A stretch of 64,000 nt of DNA from the NCBI GenBank assembly GCA_013150955.1, contig JAADJD010000020.1:62001-126000 (forward strand). Reading direction: 5' to 3'. Below the pieces are notes generated by a model. It made no database searches. It had not been told where the DNA came from and saw only the letters and a program-made list of their open reading frames with translations. The translations under genes were made by a program, and so were the position numbers. This stretch comes from Calditrichota bacterium (GTDB lineage Bacteria; Calditrichota; Calditrichia; RBG-13-44-9; J042). This document shows, in pieces, positions 1 to 8,512 of the stretch. Position 1 is the first letter of the stretch; each line of letters opens with the position of its first letter.

Positions 1-1114
1 TTCCCGGCCCCAGAAATCGCAAGTTGTACCAGCCATCGCTGCGCTTGATGAACAGGCCTCTCTGCCGGTCGCTGTCGGTTTTGCCCGATGTACACCAGAG
101 TCGTCCCTGGCGATCGATGTAAATTTTGCCCAGAAAGTTGTCCATGGGGCCGTCAAAAAACAGCCGGGTGTTTGTTTGCGGAAAGTAAATACCCCGATCC
201 ACCGCCGACAGCGACAGCTCACCGTTGGCATCAATAAAAAAGTTGGTGATGAATCCCTGCTGATGATAAAATTGCAGGTCGAAAGTTCCGTCCTGTAACT
301 GGTAAATGCGGTATTTTTCGGCGACCCACACCTGATTTTCCCGTACCTGCACGTGATAGAGATTTCGTGTCAGCAAGCCTGCATGGGTGACCGAAAGATT
401 GCCATTGGTGTAGGTGACCAGTCCTTCGGCAGTAGCCATGAATAGTAACGAGTCGCTGGCCACCAGATCCCGAACCCGATTGGAGGGGAGGCCATCCTCG
501 CGGGTCATTCGTTTCCAGGATGAGGCCGATTTGAGGTTGAACTTAATGTAATTCGAGGGAGCGTAAAACACCCCTGCATCGCTGCCCAGCCAGATGTGTC
601 CCTGAAAACGGGTAACGGCAGAAAAGGTGATGTCGCTCAGACCGAAATTTTCAAAAAAATCAATGAATTGGTAGCGGTTTAAATCGGGCAGATAGGTGTA
701 CACGGCCACGAGATCCCGGGTCAGCACCCACAGGGTGTCGTCCACCGCCAGCAAATCCACAATTTCTTTCCCTTTCAGGCTGATGTCCGTTACCGGTGTG
801 CCAGTGGACAGATCCAGAAAGCCCACCATCCCATCCAGGGTGCCCAGGATGATCGTCTTTCGGTGATCCCGGGTGATGCTGGTAAAACTCTGGGAAAAGA
901 AACCGTCTCCGGTGGTGTACACCCGTGGTGGGCCATCCGGCAATGGCATGATGATGAGGCCACCGGTGGACGCCGCAAAGAGGGTGTCATTTTCTATCAC
1001 ATATTCATTGATATCGTTAATATCGGTGATAATATCGATTTTGAAATTGACGGCCAGTAACATCAGGGGGAGGCATCCAATCAGAAGGGGCAGCAGAAGC
1101 GCTCGGTTACGCAT
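1..1114 (-). CDS. PorZ-like / two-component-regulator-type beta-propeller protein (3' end beyond window)
   Basis: An open frame of 371 codons starts at the ATG at 1112-1114 and runs off the left edge without a stop. The start has an AGGA ribosome site about 6 nt upstream. The first ~21 residues are a signal peptide (MRNRALLLPLLIGCLPLMLLA). The rest is made of repeated propeller blades of the reg_prop type, for example 'LFAASTGGLIIM', 'IWLGSDAGVFYAP', 'LPSNRVRDLVA', 'LFMATAEGLVTY' and 'GRLWCTSG'. Such propellers occur in the sensor part of hybrid histidine kinases and in PorZ, a surface protein of the type IX secretion system. The C-terminal part that would separate these options (kinase versus T9SS sorting domain) lies outside the window. 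The family is clear; the PorZ role is inference, supported only by the type IX-like C-terminus on the subtilase at 37,647. Confidence 0.75.
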   Translation of the reverse strand, partial: MRNRALLLPLLIGCLPLMLLAVNFKIDIITDINDINEYVIENDTLFAASTGGLIIMPLPDGPPRVYTTGDGFFSQSFTSITRDHRKTIILGTLDGMVGFLDLSTGTPVTDISLKGKEIVDLLAVDDTLWVLTRDLVAVYTYLPDLNRYQFIDFFENFGLSDITFSAVTRFQGHIWLGSDAGVFYAPSNYIKFNLKSASSWKRMTREDGLPSNRVRDLVASDSLLFMATAEGLVTYTNGNLSVTHAGLLTRNLYHVQVRENQVWVAEKYRIYQLQDGTFDLQFYHQQGFITNFFIDANGELSLSAVDRGIYFPQTNTRLFFDGPMDNFLGKIYIDRQGRLWCTSGKTDSDRQRGLFIKRSDGWYNLRFLGPG

Positions 1115-1477
1115 AAAGTATCCTGCATTTGGTTTCCATCTTTGCGATTCCCGAACCCGAGGAATCGAACGGTTAATACAGCAATAAATTAATTTATATT
1201 CTCAACGGCGGTTTAGCAAAAGAGAAATTTTCTTTTCGGCTGGATGCCGAGGGAGTGAGTGGAAGTCCGGAAAGTATGCCGCTTTCTGGAATGGGCGATC
1301 GGGGCATGGAGCAGGGGAGAGGGGGATTGCATGGCTGTAAAAACGGCAAATGATGCAGATCGTCATTCGAATCCGGAAAGAAATAAAAAAAGCATGCGGG
1401 AAATGACAAAAATTGTGTTACCTTGGTGGGATAAATGACTCAACCAATGGACAAATGAAATTAACGATTGGAAGAAT
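1115..1477. other. Intergenic region between divergent genes
   Basis: This 363-bp stretch separates the minus-strand propeller gene from the plus-strand helicase, so it must hold promoters for both. I see no convincing gene. An AT-rich patch (about 1185-1205) lies just upstream of the propeller gene. A weak pair ATGACA / GATAAA near 1403-1435 could serve the helicase. Neither is strong enough to list as a promoter. Confidence 0.5.
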
Positions 1478-3088
1478 ATGAAGGAACACACACGATTTGC
1501 GGATCTGGGGATCTCGCCGGACATCCTGCGCGCTCTGGATCAAAAAGGGTTTGTGGAACCCACACCCATTCAGCAACAGGTCATTCAGTTGCTGTTTCAC
1601 CAGCGTCGGGATTTAATCGGGCGAGCACCCACGGGAACCGGAAAGACCGCCGCTTTTGGCATTCCCATCATCGAAGGCATTCGGGAGGGAAGTCCACATG
1701 TCCAAGTAATTATCCTGGTACCGGTCAGGGAACTGGCCATCCAGGTGGCCGAAGAATTTAATTCGCTAAAAGGGAAAAAGCATCTGCGCATCTTTCCCGT
1801 TTACGGTGGCCAATCCATGGAATTGCAGCTGCGGTTACTCAATCGCGGAGTGGATATTGTGGTGGGCACACCCGGACGCATCATCGATCATTTAAATCGG
1901 GGAAGCCTGGATCTGTCCCGGGTGGATTTTGTGGTGCTGGATGAAGCCGACGAGATGTTAAATATGGGATTCATTGATGATGTGGAGCGCATTCTCTCCC
2001 ACACCAATCCCGAACGAACGACATTGCTGTTTTCCGCCACGGTACCACCGGAGATTCGCGCCATTGCCAGCAGGCATATGAAGGATTACCAGATGGTTCA
2101 CGCAGAAACGGAAAAAATTACGGTGGATTTGACCGAACAGGTGTATTACGAGGTAGCCTCGCGGGACAAGCTGGAAGCCCTCTGCCGAATTATTGAAATA
2201 GAAAGCGATTTCTACGGATTGGTTTTTTGCCGCACCCGTGCCGATGTGGATCAGGTGGCCATGCAGCTGACAGAAAGGGGATACCACGCGGAAGCCCTGC
2301 ACGGGGATATCTCCCAGACCCTGCGAGAGAAAATCCTGAATAAATTCAAGCGAAGACGTCTGAATGTTCTGGTGGCAACCGATGTTGCTGCCCGGGGGAT
2401 TGATATTTTGAACCTGTCCCATGTGATTAATTATTCGCTGCCTCAGGATCCGGATTCGTATGTGCATCGCATTGGACGGACGGGGCGTGCGGGACGTCCT
2501 GGTAAGGCCATTACCTTTGTGACCCCGGAGGAGCGTCGTCGCTGGGTGATGATTCAGAAAAAGACCCGAACGCGTCCCCGTAAAGAGACCCTGCCTCGCG
2601 TCAGGGACATTCTGGCGGCAAAGCGGGAGCACATTTTACAGGAGGTTCGCGAAAGCCTGATGGGAGATATCGAAGAGAGGTTTTTGCGCATGGCGGAAAA
2701 TCTCTTACAGGAAAATGTTCCCGAACGGGCGCTGGCCGCGGTATTGCAACAGGTCTATCAGAATGCCGTGAATGCAAATGATTTTGAACCGCTGAGGGGG
2801 TACCTGTCCCAATCCCGTGAAAAACGACGGTTATTCATCGCCCGTGGTAAAAAGGATGGATTTACCAAGAGGAAGCTGGTTCAGTTCATCCTTTCGCGCG
2901 CTAATGTGGACGATCGGAAGATCGATAACGTTCAGGTGTTTGATAGTTATTCGTTCATCACCGTGCCGCCGGCGGAAGCCGAACATATTTTACGGCGTTT
3001 TCGGGAAAGCAAAAATGGTCGTCGTCCCCTTGTGGAACTGGCAAAGCCGGAAGAAAGTAACCGGCGATTCAAGCGCAAGGTGGGATGA
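1478..3088 (+). CDS. DEAD-box ATP-dependent RNA helicase with DbpA-type RNA-binding domain
   Basis: A 536-residue superfamily 2 RNA helicase, expected to unwind or remodel RNA (ribosome assembly or mRNA decay) in the cytoplasm. All core motifs are visible: the Q motif (FADLG...PTPIQQQ, residues 7-34), Walker A APTGTGKT (50-57), motif Ia PVREL, GTPGR, DEAD (155-158), SAT, and the C-lobe motifs HGD, ARGID and HRIGRTGRAG. The motif I alanine-proline and 'PVREL' differ slightly from the usual AQTGTGKT and PTREL. Residues ~450-520 (RLFIARGKKDGFTKRKL...) match the RRM-like DbpA RNA-binding fold found in DbpA and in long CsdA/DeaD proteins, and the tail is basic. Length fits the DeaD/CsdA group. The ATG has a modest GGAAG site just upstream. 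The gene stands alone. Confidence 0.93.
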   Translation: MKEHTRFADLGISPDILRALDQKGFVEPTPIQQQVIQLLFHQRRDLIGRAPTGTGKTAAFGIPIIEGIREGSPHVQVIILVPVRELAIQVAEEFNSLKGKKHLRIFPVYGGQSMELQLRLLNRGVDIVVGTPGRIIDHLNRGSLDLSRVDFVVLDEADEMLNMGFIDDVERILSHTNPERTTLLFSATVPPEIRAIASRHMKDYQMVHAETEKITVDLTEQVYYEVASRDKLEALCRIIEIESDFYGLVFCRTRADVDQVAMQLTERGYHAEALHGDISQTLREKILNKFKRRRLNVLVATDVAARGIDILNLSHVINYSLPQDPDSYVHRIGRTGRAGRPGKAITFVTPEERRRWVMIQKKTRTRPRKETLPRVRDILAAKREHILQEVRESLMGDIEERFLRMAENLLQENVPERALAAVLQQVYQNAVNANDFEPLRGYLSQSREKRRLFIARGKKDGFTKRKLVQFILSRANVDDRKIDNVQVFDSYSFITVPPAEAEHILRRFRESKNGRRPLVELAKPEESNRRFKRKVG

Positions 3089-3132
3089 TGAATGCTGGCC
3101 AATCCCGGGAGGATTGGCCGTGGCGATAATGG

Positions 3133-3600
3133 TTATTTGAGGGATGCCATTAAGTTGGCCATCTCCAGTGCGGATAGAGCCGCATCCCAGCCTTTATTTC
3201 CTGCCTTGGTGCCTGCCCGCTCAATGGCCTGTTCCACCGTGTCCGTGGTAAGCACCCCGAATGCGATGGGCACCCCGGTTTGCAGGGAGGCCTGGGCAAT
3301 GCCTTTGGACACCTCGGCTGCCACATAATCGAAGTGCGGTGTGGCGCCGCGGATCACTGCGCCCAGGCAGATGATGGCATCGTAGCGTCCGCCTTCAGCA
3401 ATCGTTTTGGCCACCAGCGGGATCTCGAATGAGCCTGGCGCCCAAACGACCAGAATGTCCGGATCGGCCGTTTCGTGACGGCGAAGACAATCCAGGGCAC
3501 CTTCCAGTAATTTACGGGTGATGAATTCGTTAAATCGGCCGACCACTATGGCAAAGCGCTTTCCTTTTCCGCTCAACATGCCTTCAACAGTTTTGGGCAT
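3133..3600 (-). CDS. ribH: 6,7-dimethyl-8-ribityllumazine synthase
   Basis: Condenses 5-amino-6-ribitylaminouracil with 3,4-dihydroxy-2-butanone 4-phosphate to give lumazine, the penultimate step of riboflavin synthesis. The 155-residue length matches the family. The sequence shows '[12 protein letters not shown]', '[17 protein letters not shown]' and '[18 protein letters not shown]', with the active-site histidine in the last. A longer frame reaches 3630, but ATG 3598-3600 is preferred because an AAAGGAGAT ribosome site lies 8 nt upstream of it. It is the last riboflavin gene on this strand but is cut off from ribBA by about 270 bp that contain a truncated copy of the dispersed repeat. It may therefore be read from its own promoter or by read-through from the riboswitch-controlled operon. 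Confidence 0.95.
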   Translation of the reverse strand: MPKTVEGMLSGKGKRFAIVVGRFNEFITRKLLEGALDCLRRHETADPDILVVWAPGSFEIPLVAKTIAEGGRYDAIICLGAVIRGATPHFDYVAAEVSKGIAQASLQTGVPIAFGVLTTDTVEQAIERAGTKAGNKGWDAALSALEMANLMASLK

Positions 3601-3635
3601 TTCCGGAATCTCCTTTCGTTGACCTTGCATTACGT

Positions 3636-3718
3636 TTTAAACCGCGAATGATTCCATTGCACACAAAAACAGCAAGAACACGCTGTAATTCGTAGGCTCA
3701 TACATAATCTGGGTTAAA
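3636..3718. repeat. Dispersed MITE-like repeat, internally deleted copy
   Basis: Carries a left arm (ACCGCGAATG) and a right end (GTAATTCGTAGGCT followed by CATAATCTGGGTT) of the family described at 10,992-11,206, but the ~70-bp core between them is almost missing. It lies between ribH and ribBA. Confidence 0.6.
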
Positions 3719-3867
3719 ACTTTCTGAATAGCTTCATCTGCAAATCGAGTTCGTGTGCCAATCCAGATGGATGCTTCATCACCGCATTTTCACTCCAGCC
3801 CGCCGTTTCGGAATACAGTCACTGCTTCTCTTCCTTAACCCCTGAAATTGATCGGCCATTCCGCCTG

Positions 3868-5112
3868 TCAGTCCTGATGATGGGTATCCAGGAACAGCAG
3901 GTGTCCCAGTTTCTCCCGTTTGGTACGCAGGTAGCGTTCGTTAATGGGATTGGGTTTGATGACCACCGGAATGCGTTCCACCACAGTCACGCCGTACCGC
4001 TCCAGGTCGTTCATTTTCCGTGGATTGTTGGTCATCAGGCGTACCCGCTGTACCCCCAGCTGCTTGAGCATCTGAGCGGCAAACCAGTATTCCCGCAGAT
4101 CGGGTTTGAATCCCAGAATTTCATTCGCTTCCACCGTGTCCCGACCTTCCTCCTGCAGGCGATAGGCCAGGATCTTGTTTTTCAGCCCAATGCCGCGCCC
4201 TTCCTGGCGCATGTACAACAGCACGCCTTTGCCGGCTTCTTCGATTTCCGCCATGGCAAAATGGAGCTGGTTCCCACAATCGCAGCGCTTGGAGGCCAGG
4301 GTGTCTCCCGTTAAACATTCGGAATGCACCCGAACCAGCACCGGATCCTCGCCCCGTACATCGCCTTTGACCAGCGCCAGATGGTATTCTTCGGGATTCA
4401 TCTTGCTTTCGAACAAATGCAGGCGGAAATTGCCGTAATCCGTGGGCAAATGCACGTTGGTGACTTCTTTAATGAGCACTTCCGTCTTCCGCCGATATTC
4501 GATCAAATCGGCGATGCTGACAATTTTCAGCCCGAATTCGCGGGCAATTTCCTTCAGGCGGGGCAATCGGGCCATGTTGCCATCGTCATCGATGATTTCG
4601 CACAGCACGCCCGCCGGTTTTAATCCGGCCAGTCGGGCCAGATCTACCGTGGCCTCCGTGTGGCCGGGACGATTCAACACGCCCCAGCGATCGGCAATCA
4701 ACGGAAAGATGTGACCGGGACGGGCCAGATCGTCCGGTCGGGTGCGTTCGTCGATGAGTACCCGGATGGTCTGGGCCCGATCATACGCGGAAATTCCGGT
4801 GGTGGTACCCTCCACCGCGTCCACGGTGACCGTGAAGGCTGTACCATGCAGCGCGGTGTTCTGGTTGACCATGATGTTCAATTTCAGCGCCTGCGCTCGC
4901 TCTTCGGTAATGGCCACGCACACCAGCCCGCGACCGTACTTGATCATGAAATTAATGATTTCCGGAGTCACCTTTTCCGCGGCCACAATAAAATCGCCTT
5001 CGTTTTCCCGTTCCTCATCATCCACCAGGATGAGTACCTCGCCACGGCGAAGCGCCTCCAGCGCCTCCTCTATGGGAATGAATATATCGTGATTTCGGTG
5101 ATTGTTGGACAC
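3868..5112 (-). CDS. ribBA: Bifunctional 3,4-dihydroxy-2-butanone 4-phosphate synthase / GTP cyclohydrolase II
   Basis: Supplies both precursors of the riboflavin pathway. The N-terminal ~205 residues are the RibB domain (ILVDDEERENEGDF, with the acidic metal-binding loop; later 'RPGHTEATVDLARLAG'). The C-terminal ~200 residues are GTP cyclohydrolase II, with the zinc-binding cysteines in 'SECLTGDTLASKRCDCG' and the catalytic 'RQEGRGIGL'. At 414 residues it is a full-length fusion. It begins with GTG at 5110-5112, only a few bases after the stop of ribE, which points to translational coupling in the riboswitch-controlled operon ribD-ribE-ribBA. Confidence 0.96.
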   Translation of the reverse strand: MSNNHRNHDIFIPIEEALEALRRGEVLILVDDEERENEGDFIVAAEKVTPEIINFMIKYGRGLVCVAITEERAQALKLNIMVNQNTALHGTAFTVTVDAVEGTTTGISAYDRAQTIRVLIDERTRPDDLARPGHIFPLIADRWGVLNRPGHTEATVDLARLAGLKPAGVLCEIIDDDGNMARLPRLKEIAREFGLKIVSIADLIEYRRKTEVLIKEVTNVHLPTDYGNFRLHLFESKMNPEEYHLALVKGDVRGEDPVLVRVHSECLTGDTLASKRCDCGNQLHFAMAEIEEAGKGVLLYMRQEGRGIGLKNKILAYRLQEEGRDTVEANEILGFKPDLREYWFAAQMLKQLGVQRVRLMTNNPRKMNDLERYGVTVVERIPVVIKPNPINERYLRTKREKLGHLLFLDTHHQD

Positions 5113-5115
5113 TGC

Positions 5116-5751
5116 TCAATAACCCCACTGTTTTAGTTTTTCTCTGGTTAACGAAGAATCCTTCGAAAAGGTGATCAGGCTTTCGATATATTTGGCAATT
5201 AAATCCACTTCAACGTTTACCAGATCGCCCACTTTTTTATGGGACAGATTGGTGACACTGGCCGTGTGCGGAATGATGTTAATGCCCACCCGATTGCCTT
5301 CCAGCCGGGCAACCGTGAGGCTGATCCCGTCGATACAGATGGAACCCTCCAGAATAACGTACTTGCGCAGGGAGGCGGGAATTTCGATCTCCAGGTAGAA
5401 ATTTTCCCCGCGCTTTTGCCACCGGGTGATGGGCGCAGTGGCATTGACGTGCCCCTGCACAAAATGCCCACCCAGCCGGCTGCCCACCTGCAATGCTCGC
5501 TCCAGATTGACTTTTTGTCCCATCCGCAATTGCGAAAAGGTGGTCTTCTCCAGTGTTTCGCCCACGGCCTGCACGGTAAACGCGTTCTCCGTCCGGCGAA
5601 TCACGGTTAAGCAAACGCCATCCACGGCAATGGAATCCCCGATGGCCAGATCGGATAGTACCGTGTCCGCCGAAATGGTCAATTCGATTCCACCGGGAAT
5701 CGACGTTAGCTGAACGATTGTTCCAACTTCTTCAACGAGTCCTGTGAACAT
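5116..5751 (-). CDS. ribE: Riboflavin synthase (alpha chain)
   Basis: Catalyses the dismutation of two lumazine molecules into riboflavin and 5-amino-6-ribitylaminouracil. The 211-residue protein starts with the characteristic MFTGLVEEVG and contains two lumazine-binding repeats; the second repeat contains 'GHFVQGHVNATAPI' near its start. Its first 46 nt overlap the 3' end of ribD in another frame, and its stop lies 3 nt before the ribBA start, so the three genes are tightly packed. The gene is also called ribC in some species. Confidence 0.96.
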   Translation of the reverse strand: MFTGLVEEVGTIVQLTSIPGGIELTISADTVLSDLAIGDSIAVDGVCLTVIRRTENAFTVQAVGETLEKTTFSQLRMGQKVNLERALQVGSRLGGHFVQGHVNATAPITRWQKRGENFYLEIEIPASLRKYVILEGSICIDGISLTVARLEGNRVGINIIPHTASVTNLSHKKVGDLVNVEVDLIAKYIESLITFSKDSSLTREKLKQWGY

Positions 5752-6887
5752 TCCAGAACCTCTGCCAGTTTGCCAAATGTTGCCTGAATATCGCGATATC
5801 CTTCAATTAAAATTTGATGTCCCACCGGACGGAAAGTCACATGCTGCAGACGAAATGCATCCCGAAGCCGTTCGATGTGGAGATCCTGGATGGCCTCTTT
5901 GCCGGATCCAATCAAAATGGGAGCGATGAAAACCGATAGTTTGTCGTAAAGTTGTTTCTGAACAAACCGGGTAAAAATTTTGCCGCCGCCTTCTACCAGC
6001 AGCGAGGTGATTCCCTGGGATTTTAGAAATTCCAGCAATTCTCCAAGATCGATAAATTCATTGGAATTTTTGTTTAACACTTCCACCCGAATGCCTTTTT
6101 CGGAAAGGAACTGACGGCGCCCGGAATCGGCATCCGGCGAAGTGATGATGATGGTTTTTTCCGCGTATTCGTCCTGCAACAGATGCGCCGTGTCTGGAAT
6201 CCGCAGATGGCTATCCAGCACGATGCGATACGGTTGCCGCCCGTTTCCGATGCGCAGGGTCAGGCGCGGATTGTCCGCCAGCACGGTGCCAATGCCCACC
6301 AGAACGGCATCTGCCCCCCGGCGCATTTCCTGAACCAGCTGTCTGGCAGTCTCATCGGTGATCCAGCGGGAATCGCCGCTGCGGGTGGCAATGCGGCCGT
6401 CCAGTGATTGGGCAATTTTTAAATGAATGAATGGGATACCCGTTTGAATAAACTTAAAGTAAGCTTCGTTCAACAGAGTGGCCTCCCGGGCCAGAATACC
6501 GGTCTCCACCTCGATGCCGGCTGCCCTTAATGCCCGAATGCCGTTTCCACTGACGTAGGGATTGGGATCGATGGTGGAGATGACCACCTTGCGAATCCGC
6601 TCCTGAATGATGCGATGCGTGCAGGGAGGGGTTTTCTTGCCGGGAATGGTATGACAGCAGGGCTCTAAGTTGCAATATAGCGTTGCCCCCGCCACCGGTT
6701 CGGTGGCGTTTTCAATGGCTCGCACCTCGGCATGTTTGTCGCCATACCGCTCGTGATATCCTTCGCCGATGATCCGGCCATTTTTTACCAGAACAGCGCC
6801 AACCATGGGGTTGGGGGAGGTGTATCCCCGCCCCATTCTGGCCAGCTCCAGTGCCCGCTGCATAAAAACCGTATGCTTCACCACCAC
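5706..6887 (-). CDS. ribD: Bifunctional riboflavin deaminase / reductase RibD
   Basis: Deaminates 2,5-diamino-6-ribosylamino-4-pyrimidinone 5'-phosphate and then reduces its ribose side chain. The N-terminal zinc deaminase (residues ~1-145) shows 'KHAEVRAIENA' and the cysteine pair in 'PCCHTIPGKKTPPC'; the latter is about three residues longer than the common PCSHxGRTPPC form. The C-terminal reductase (~150-370) begins 'GIPFIHLKIAQSLDGRIA' and includes 'LLVEGGGKIFTRF'. Total length of 393 residues is slightly above the usual 360-370. Three GTG codons in a row (6879-6887) could each be the start, and a GGAG site lies just upstream. It is the first gene of the operon behind the FMN riboswitch. 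Confidence 0.95.
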   Translation of the reverse strand: MVVKHTVFMQRALELARMGRGYTSPNPMVGAVLVKNGRIIGEGYHERYGDKHAEVRAIENATEPVAGATLYCNLEPCCHTIPGKKTPPCTHRIIQERIRKVVISTIDPNPYVSGNGIRALRAAGIEVETGILAREATLLNEAYFKFIQTGIPFIHLKIAQSLDGRIATRSGDSRWITDETARQLVQEMRRGADAVLVGIGTVLADNPRLTLRIGNGRQPYRIVLDSHLRIPDTAHLLQDEYAEKTIIITSPDADSGRRQFLSEKGIRVEVLNKNSNEFIDLGELLEFLKSQGITSLLVEGGGKIFTRFVQKQLYDKLSVFIAPILIGSGKEAIQDLHIERLRDAFRLQHVTFRPVGHQILIEGYRDIQATFGKLAEVLECSQDSLKKLEQSFS

Positions 6888-6990
6888 GACTCCGTCTCAT
6901 TCCATGACTCGGGGCACTGTTCAGGGGGAGTTGATGCGGGCATGATGTGATCCACCCTCGCTGGCCGAGGGCAAAATTTACCAATCATGC

Positions 6991-7125
6991 CGATCTTCTC
7001 CCATCCGGACTATACCGTCGGCACCGGAATTCCACCGGTTCAGTCCCCCGATTGGGGGAGTCGCGGGCTTTCACCGCCGGTCGGGAATTCCCCGCATACG
7101 CGAGGTCACCCTGCCCCGAAGATCG
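6991..7125 (-). promoter_or_regulatory. FMN riboswitch (RFN element)
   Basis: Read on the minus strand, the hallmarks of the RFN aptamer appear in order: GGGGCAGGGTGA, a variable stem, GACCGGCGGTGAAAGCCCGCGA, a stem-loop, then CCGACGGTATAGTCCGGATG and GGGAGAAGA. The closing helix P1 is a perfect 8-bp pairing of 7118-7125 with 6991-6998. About 100 nt of expression platform separate it from ribD. A short hairpin at 6955-6971 (CCCTCG/CGAGGG) lies there but has no U-run, so control by translation or by another fold is more likely than by a classic terminator. It should turn down ribD-ribE-ribBA when FMN is plentiful. Confidence 0.95.
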
Positions 7126-7210
7126 ACCTGCATAATTTATTTTTTCACAAGAAGTTTTGCAAGGTATTTTTCAGATCGGAGCTGCCAGCGGCCATCCCTG
7201 TCCGCTTACC

Positions 7211-7383
7211 ATAAACCCAGATTATGCATTCAACCACGAATTGCACGAATGAACACAAATAAAAATAATCAGATACATTGGATTCGATCTGAATGAAAAT
7301 TAGTTTCGGGGTATATTTGTTATTTTGTGGATATGGTTTGGTATCATTCGCATGATTCGCGGTTTAAAGCATTATTTGGGATA
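7211..7383 (+). repeat. Dispersed MITE-like repeat, full copy
   Basis: Begins with AACCCAGATTATGCATT and ends with GCGGTTTAAAGCATTATTTGGG, with inner arms ACCACGAATTGCACGAATGAA and ATCATTCGCATGATTCGCGGT. It lies between the riboflavin operon leader and the DUF3667 gene. The core (GAACACAAATAAAA...GATGAAAATTAG...GATATG) is shared with other copies. Confidence 0.8.
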
Positions 7384-7398
7384 AATACGCGCGACCGT

Positions 7399-8265
7399 TC
7401 AGGTGGTGTAATAGGTGAGCAGGAACAATACCAATCGATAGGTCTGGGTGATCAAAAGAATGAAAATAGGCAGGAATAACGCCCGTATCCCATTCAGCCA
7501 CCGGGATCCATTGTAAAATGTGTTAAACGCCCGATAAAAATAAATGAACAATGCCAGATAAATGACCGCTGAAAAGGCCAGTTCCATGGCGGGTCGAGGG
7601 GTGGACAGGGCCAGTCCCACCCGGGGCATCAGAAAAACCAGAAACTGGAGCAGGGCGATCAAAACAATCAGAATGTACACCATTAAGAAAATGTAAAAAT
7701 GAAGTGAAAACACCAGATGTTCAACGAAATACCGGCGGTGCTTCCAGAACAGTAGTTTTAAGACCAGTGCCAGCAGGGGAATCATGAGGAAAATCAGCGT
7801 ACGGGCGTACGTGCTGGACTTCTGATTGTAAACGGCTTCGTACGCATCGTAGGTGGTTTCCCGGGAAATGATTTTTTCTTTGACCATGGACAGGGCAAGA
7901 GGGCTGTAAGGCATTTTCTTGATCTGGGTGATCAGTGGGGTATTGAAGCCGTTGGCATTGGTAAGCGGCTGGATAAAAAAGTAAATGAAGTTGGCAATGA
8001 GGAACATCTGCACCGGATTTAAATAGGGGCGTCGCCGTCCGATTAAATAGTCCCGGGAAAGCCACCCCGGTTTCCGAATTAACACATAAAACGTACTCCA
8101 GAATCGATTGTCCACGTGTGTGATTACCTTCAGGACATTTCGTAAAAAGTAGAGTAGAGAATACTCCTGCGGATCAATGACTTTTTCTCCGCAGTGTGGA
8201 CAATAGGTGCCTGTGAATGCCGAATTGCAGGTTACACAGGTCTGTTGCTGGTTGTTCTTTCTCAT
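7399..8265 (-). CDS. DUF3667 family membrane protein with N-terminal zinc ribbon
   Basis: A 288-residue protein of unknown function. Near the N-terminus two CxxC pairs (CVTC at ~10-13 and CPHC at ~22-25) form a zinc ribbon. Then comes the DUF3667 signature region 'VDNRFWSTFYVLIRKPG' with 'GRRRPYLNPVQMFL', followed by several hydrophobic segments (around residues 90-110, 150-175, 185-215, 225-250 and 260-285) that predict an integral membrane protein. DUF3667 proteins are common in Bacteroidetes and relatives and have no assigned role. No strong ribosome site is visible before the ATG. It sits between two dispersed repeats and appears to be transcribed alone. Confidence 0.85.
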   Translation of the reverse strand: MRKNNQQQTCVTCNSAFTGTYCPHCGEKVIDPQEYSLLYFLRNVLKVITHVDNRFWSTFYVLIRKPGWLSRDYLIGRRRPYLNPVQMFLIANFIYFFIQPLTNANGFNTPLITQIKKMPYSPLALSMVKEKIISRETTYDAYEAVYNQKSSTYARTLIFLMIPLLALVLKLLFWKHRRYFVEHLVFSLHFYIFLMVYILIVLIALLQFLVFLMPRVGLALSTPRPAMELAFSAVIYLALFIYFYRAFNTFYNGSRWLNGIRALFLPIFILLITQTYRLVLFLLTYYTT

Positions 8266-8326
8266 ACTAAAGCCTGGAAGCCTGGTGATTCCACTTATTG
8301 GATTAATCAGGAACGATCGGCCTGCT

Positions 8327-8499
8327 TAATCCCGGATTTTGCTTGAATCTACGAATTTCACGAATTCACCCAAACAGAAATAATAAAATGCCCTTGATCA
8401 AATCTGGGTGAAAATGGGTTCACCGGTTTCTTCGCGATTTTGTGGACATTTTTGGATTCATTCGTGTGATTCGCAGTTTCTTGAATAATTTGGGTCAAA
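8327..8499 (+). repeat. Dispersed MITE-like repeat, diverged copy
   Basis: Contains TAATCCCGGATTTTGC at the left, CTACGAATTTCACGAATTCACCC, GGTGAAAATGGG, CGCGATTTTGTGGA, and TTCATTCGTGTGATTCGCAGTTT near the right end, followed by AATAATTTGGGT. It lies just downstream of the thioredoxin-like gene. Confidence 0.72.
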
Positions 8500-8512
8500 T
8501 AGACCACACCGC

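Noticed and set aside
1194-1409. 71-codon minus-strand frame between the propeller and helicase genes
   Set aside because: It lies in the divergent promoter region, has low-complexity sequence and no ribosome site.
6955-6971. Hairpin between the FMN aptamer and ribD as an intrinsic terminator
   Set aside because: It is short and lacks a following U-run on the transcribed strand.
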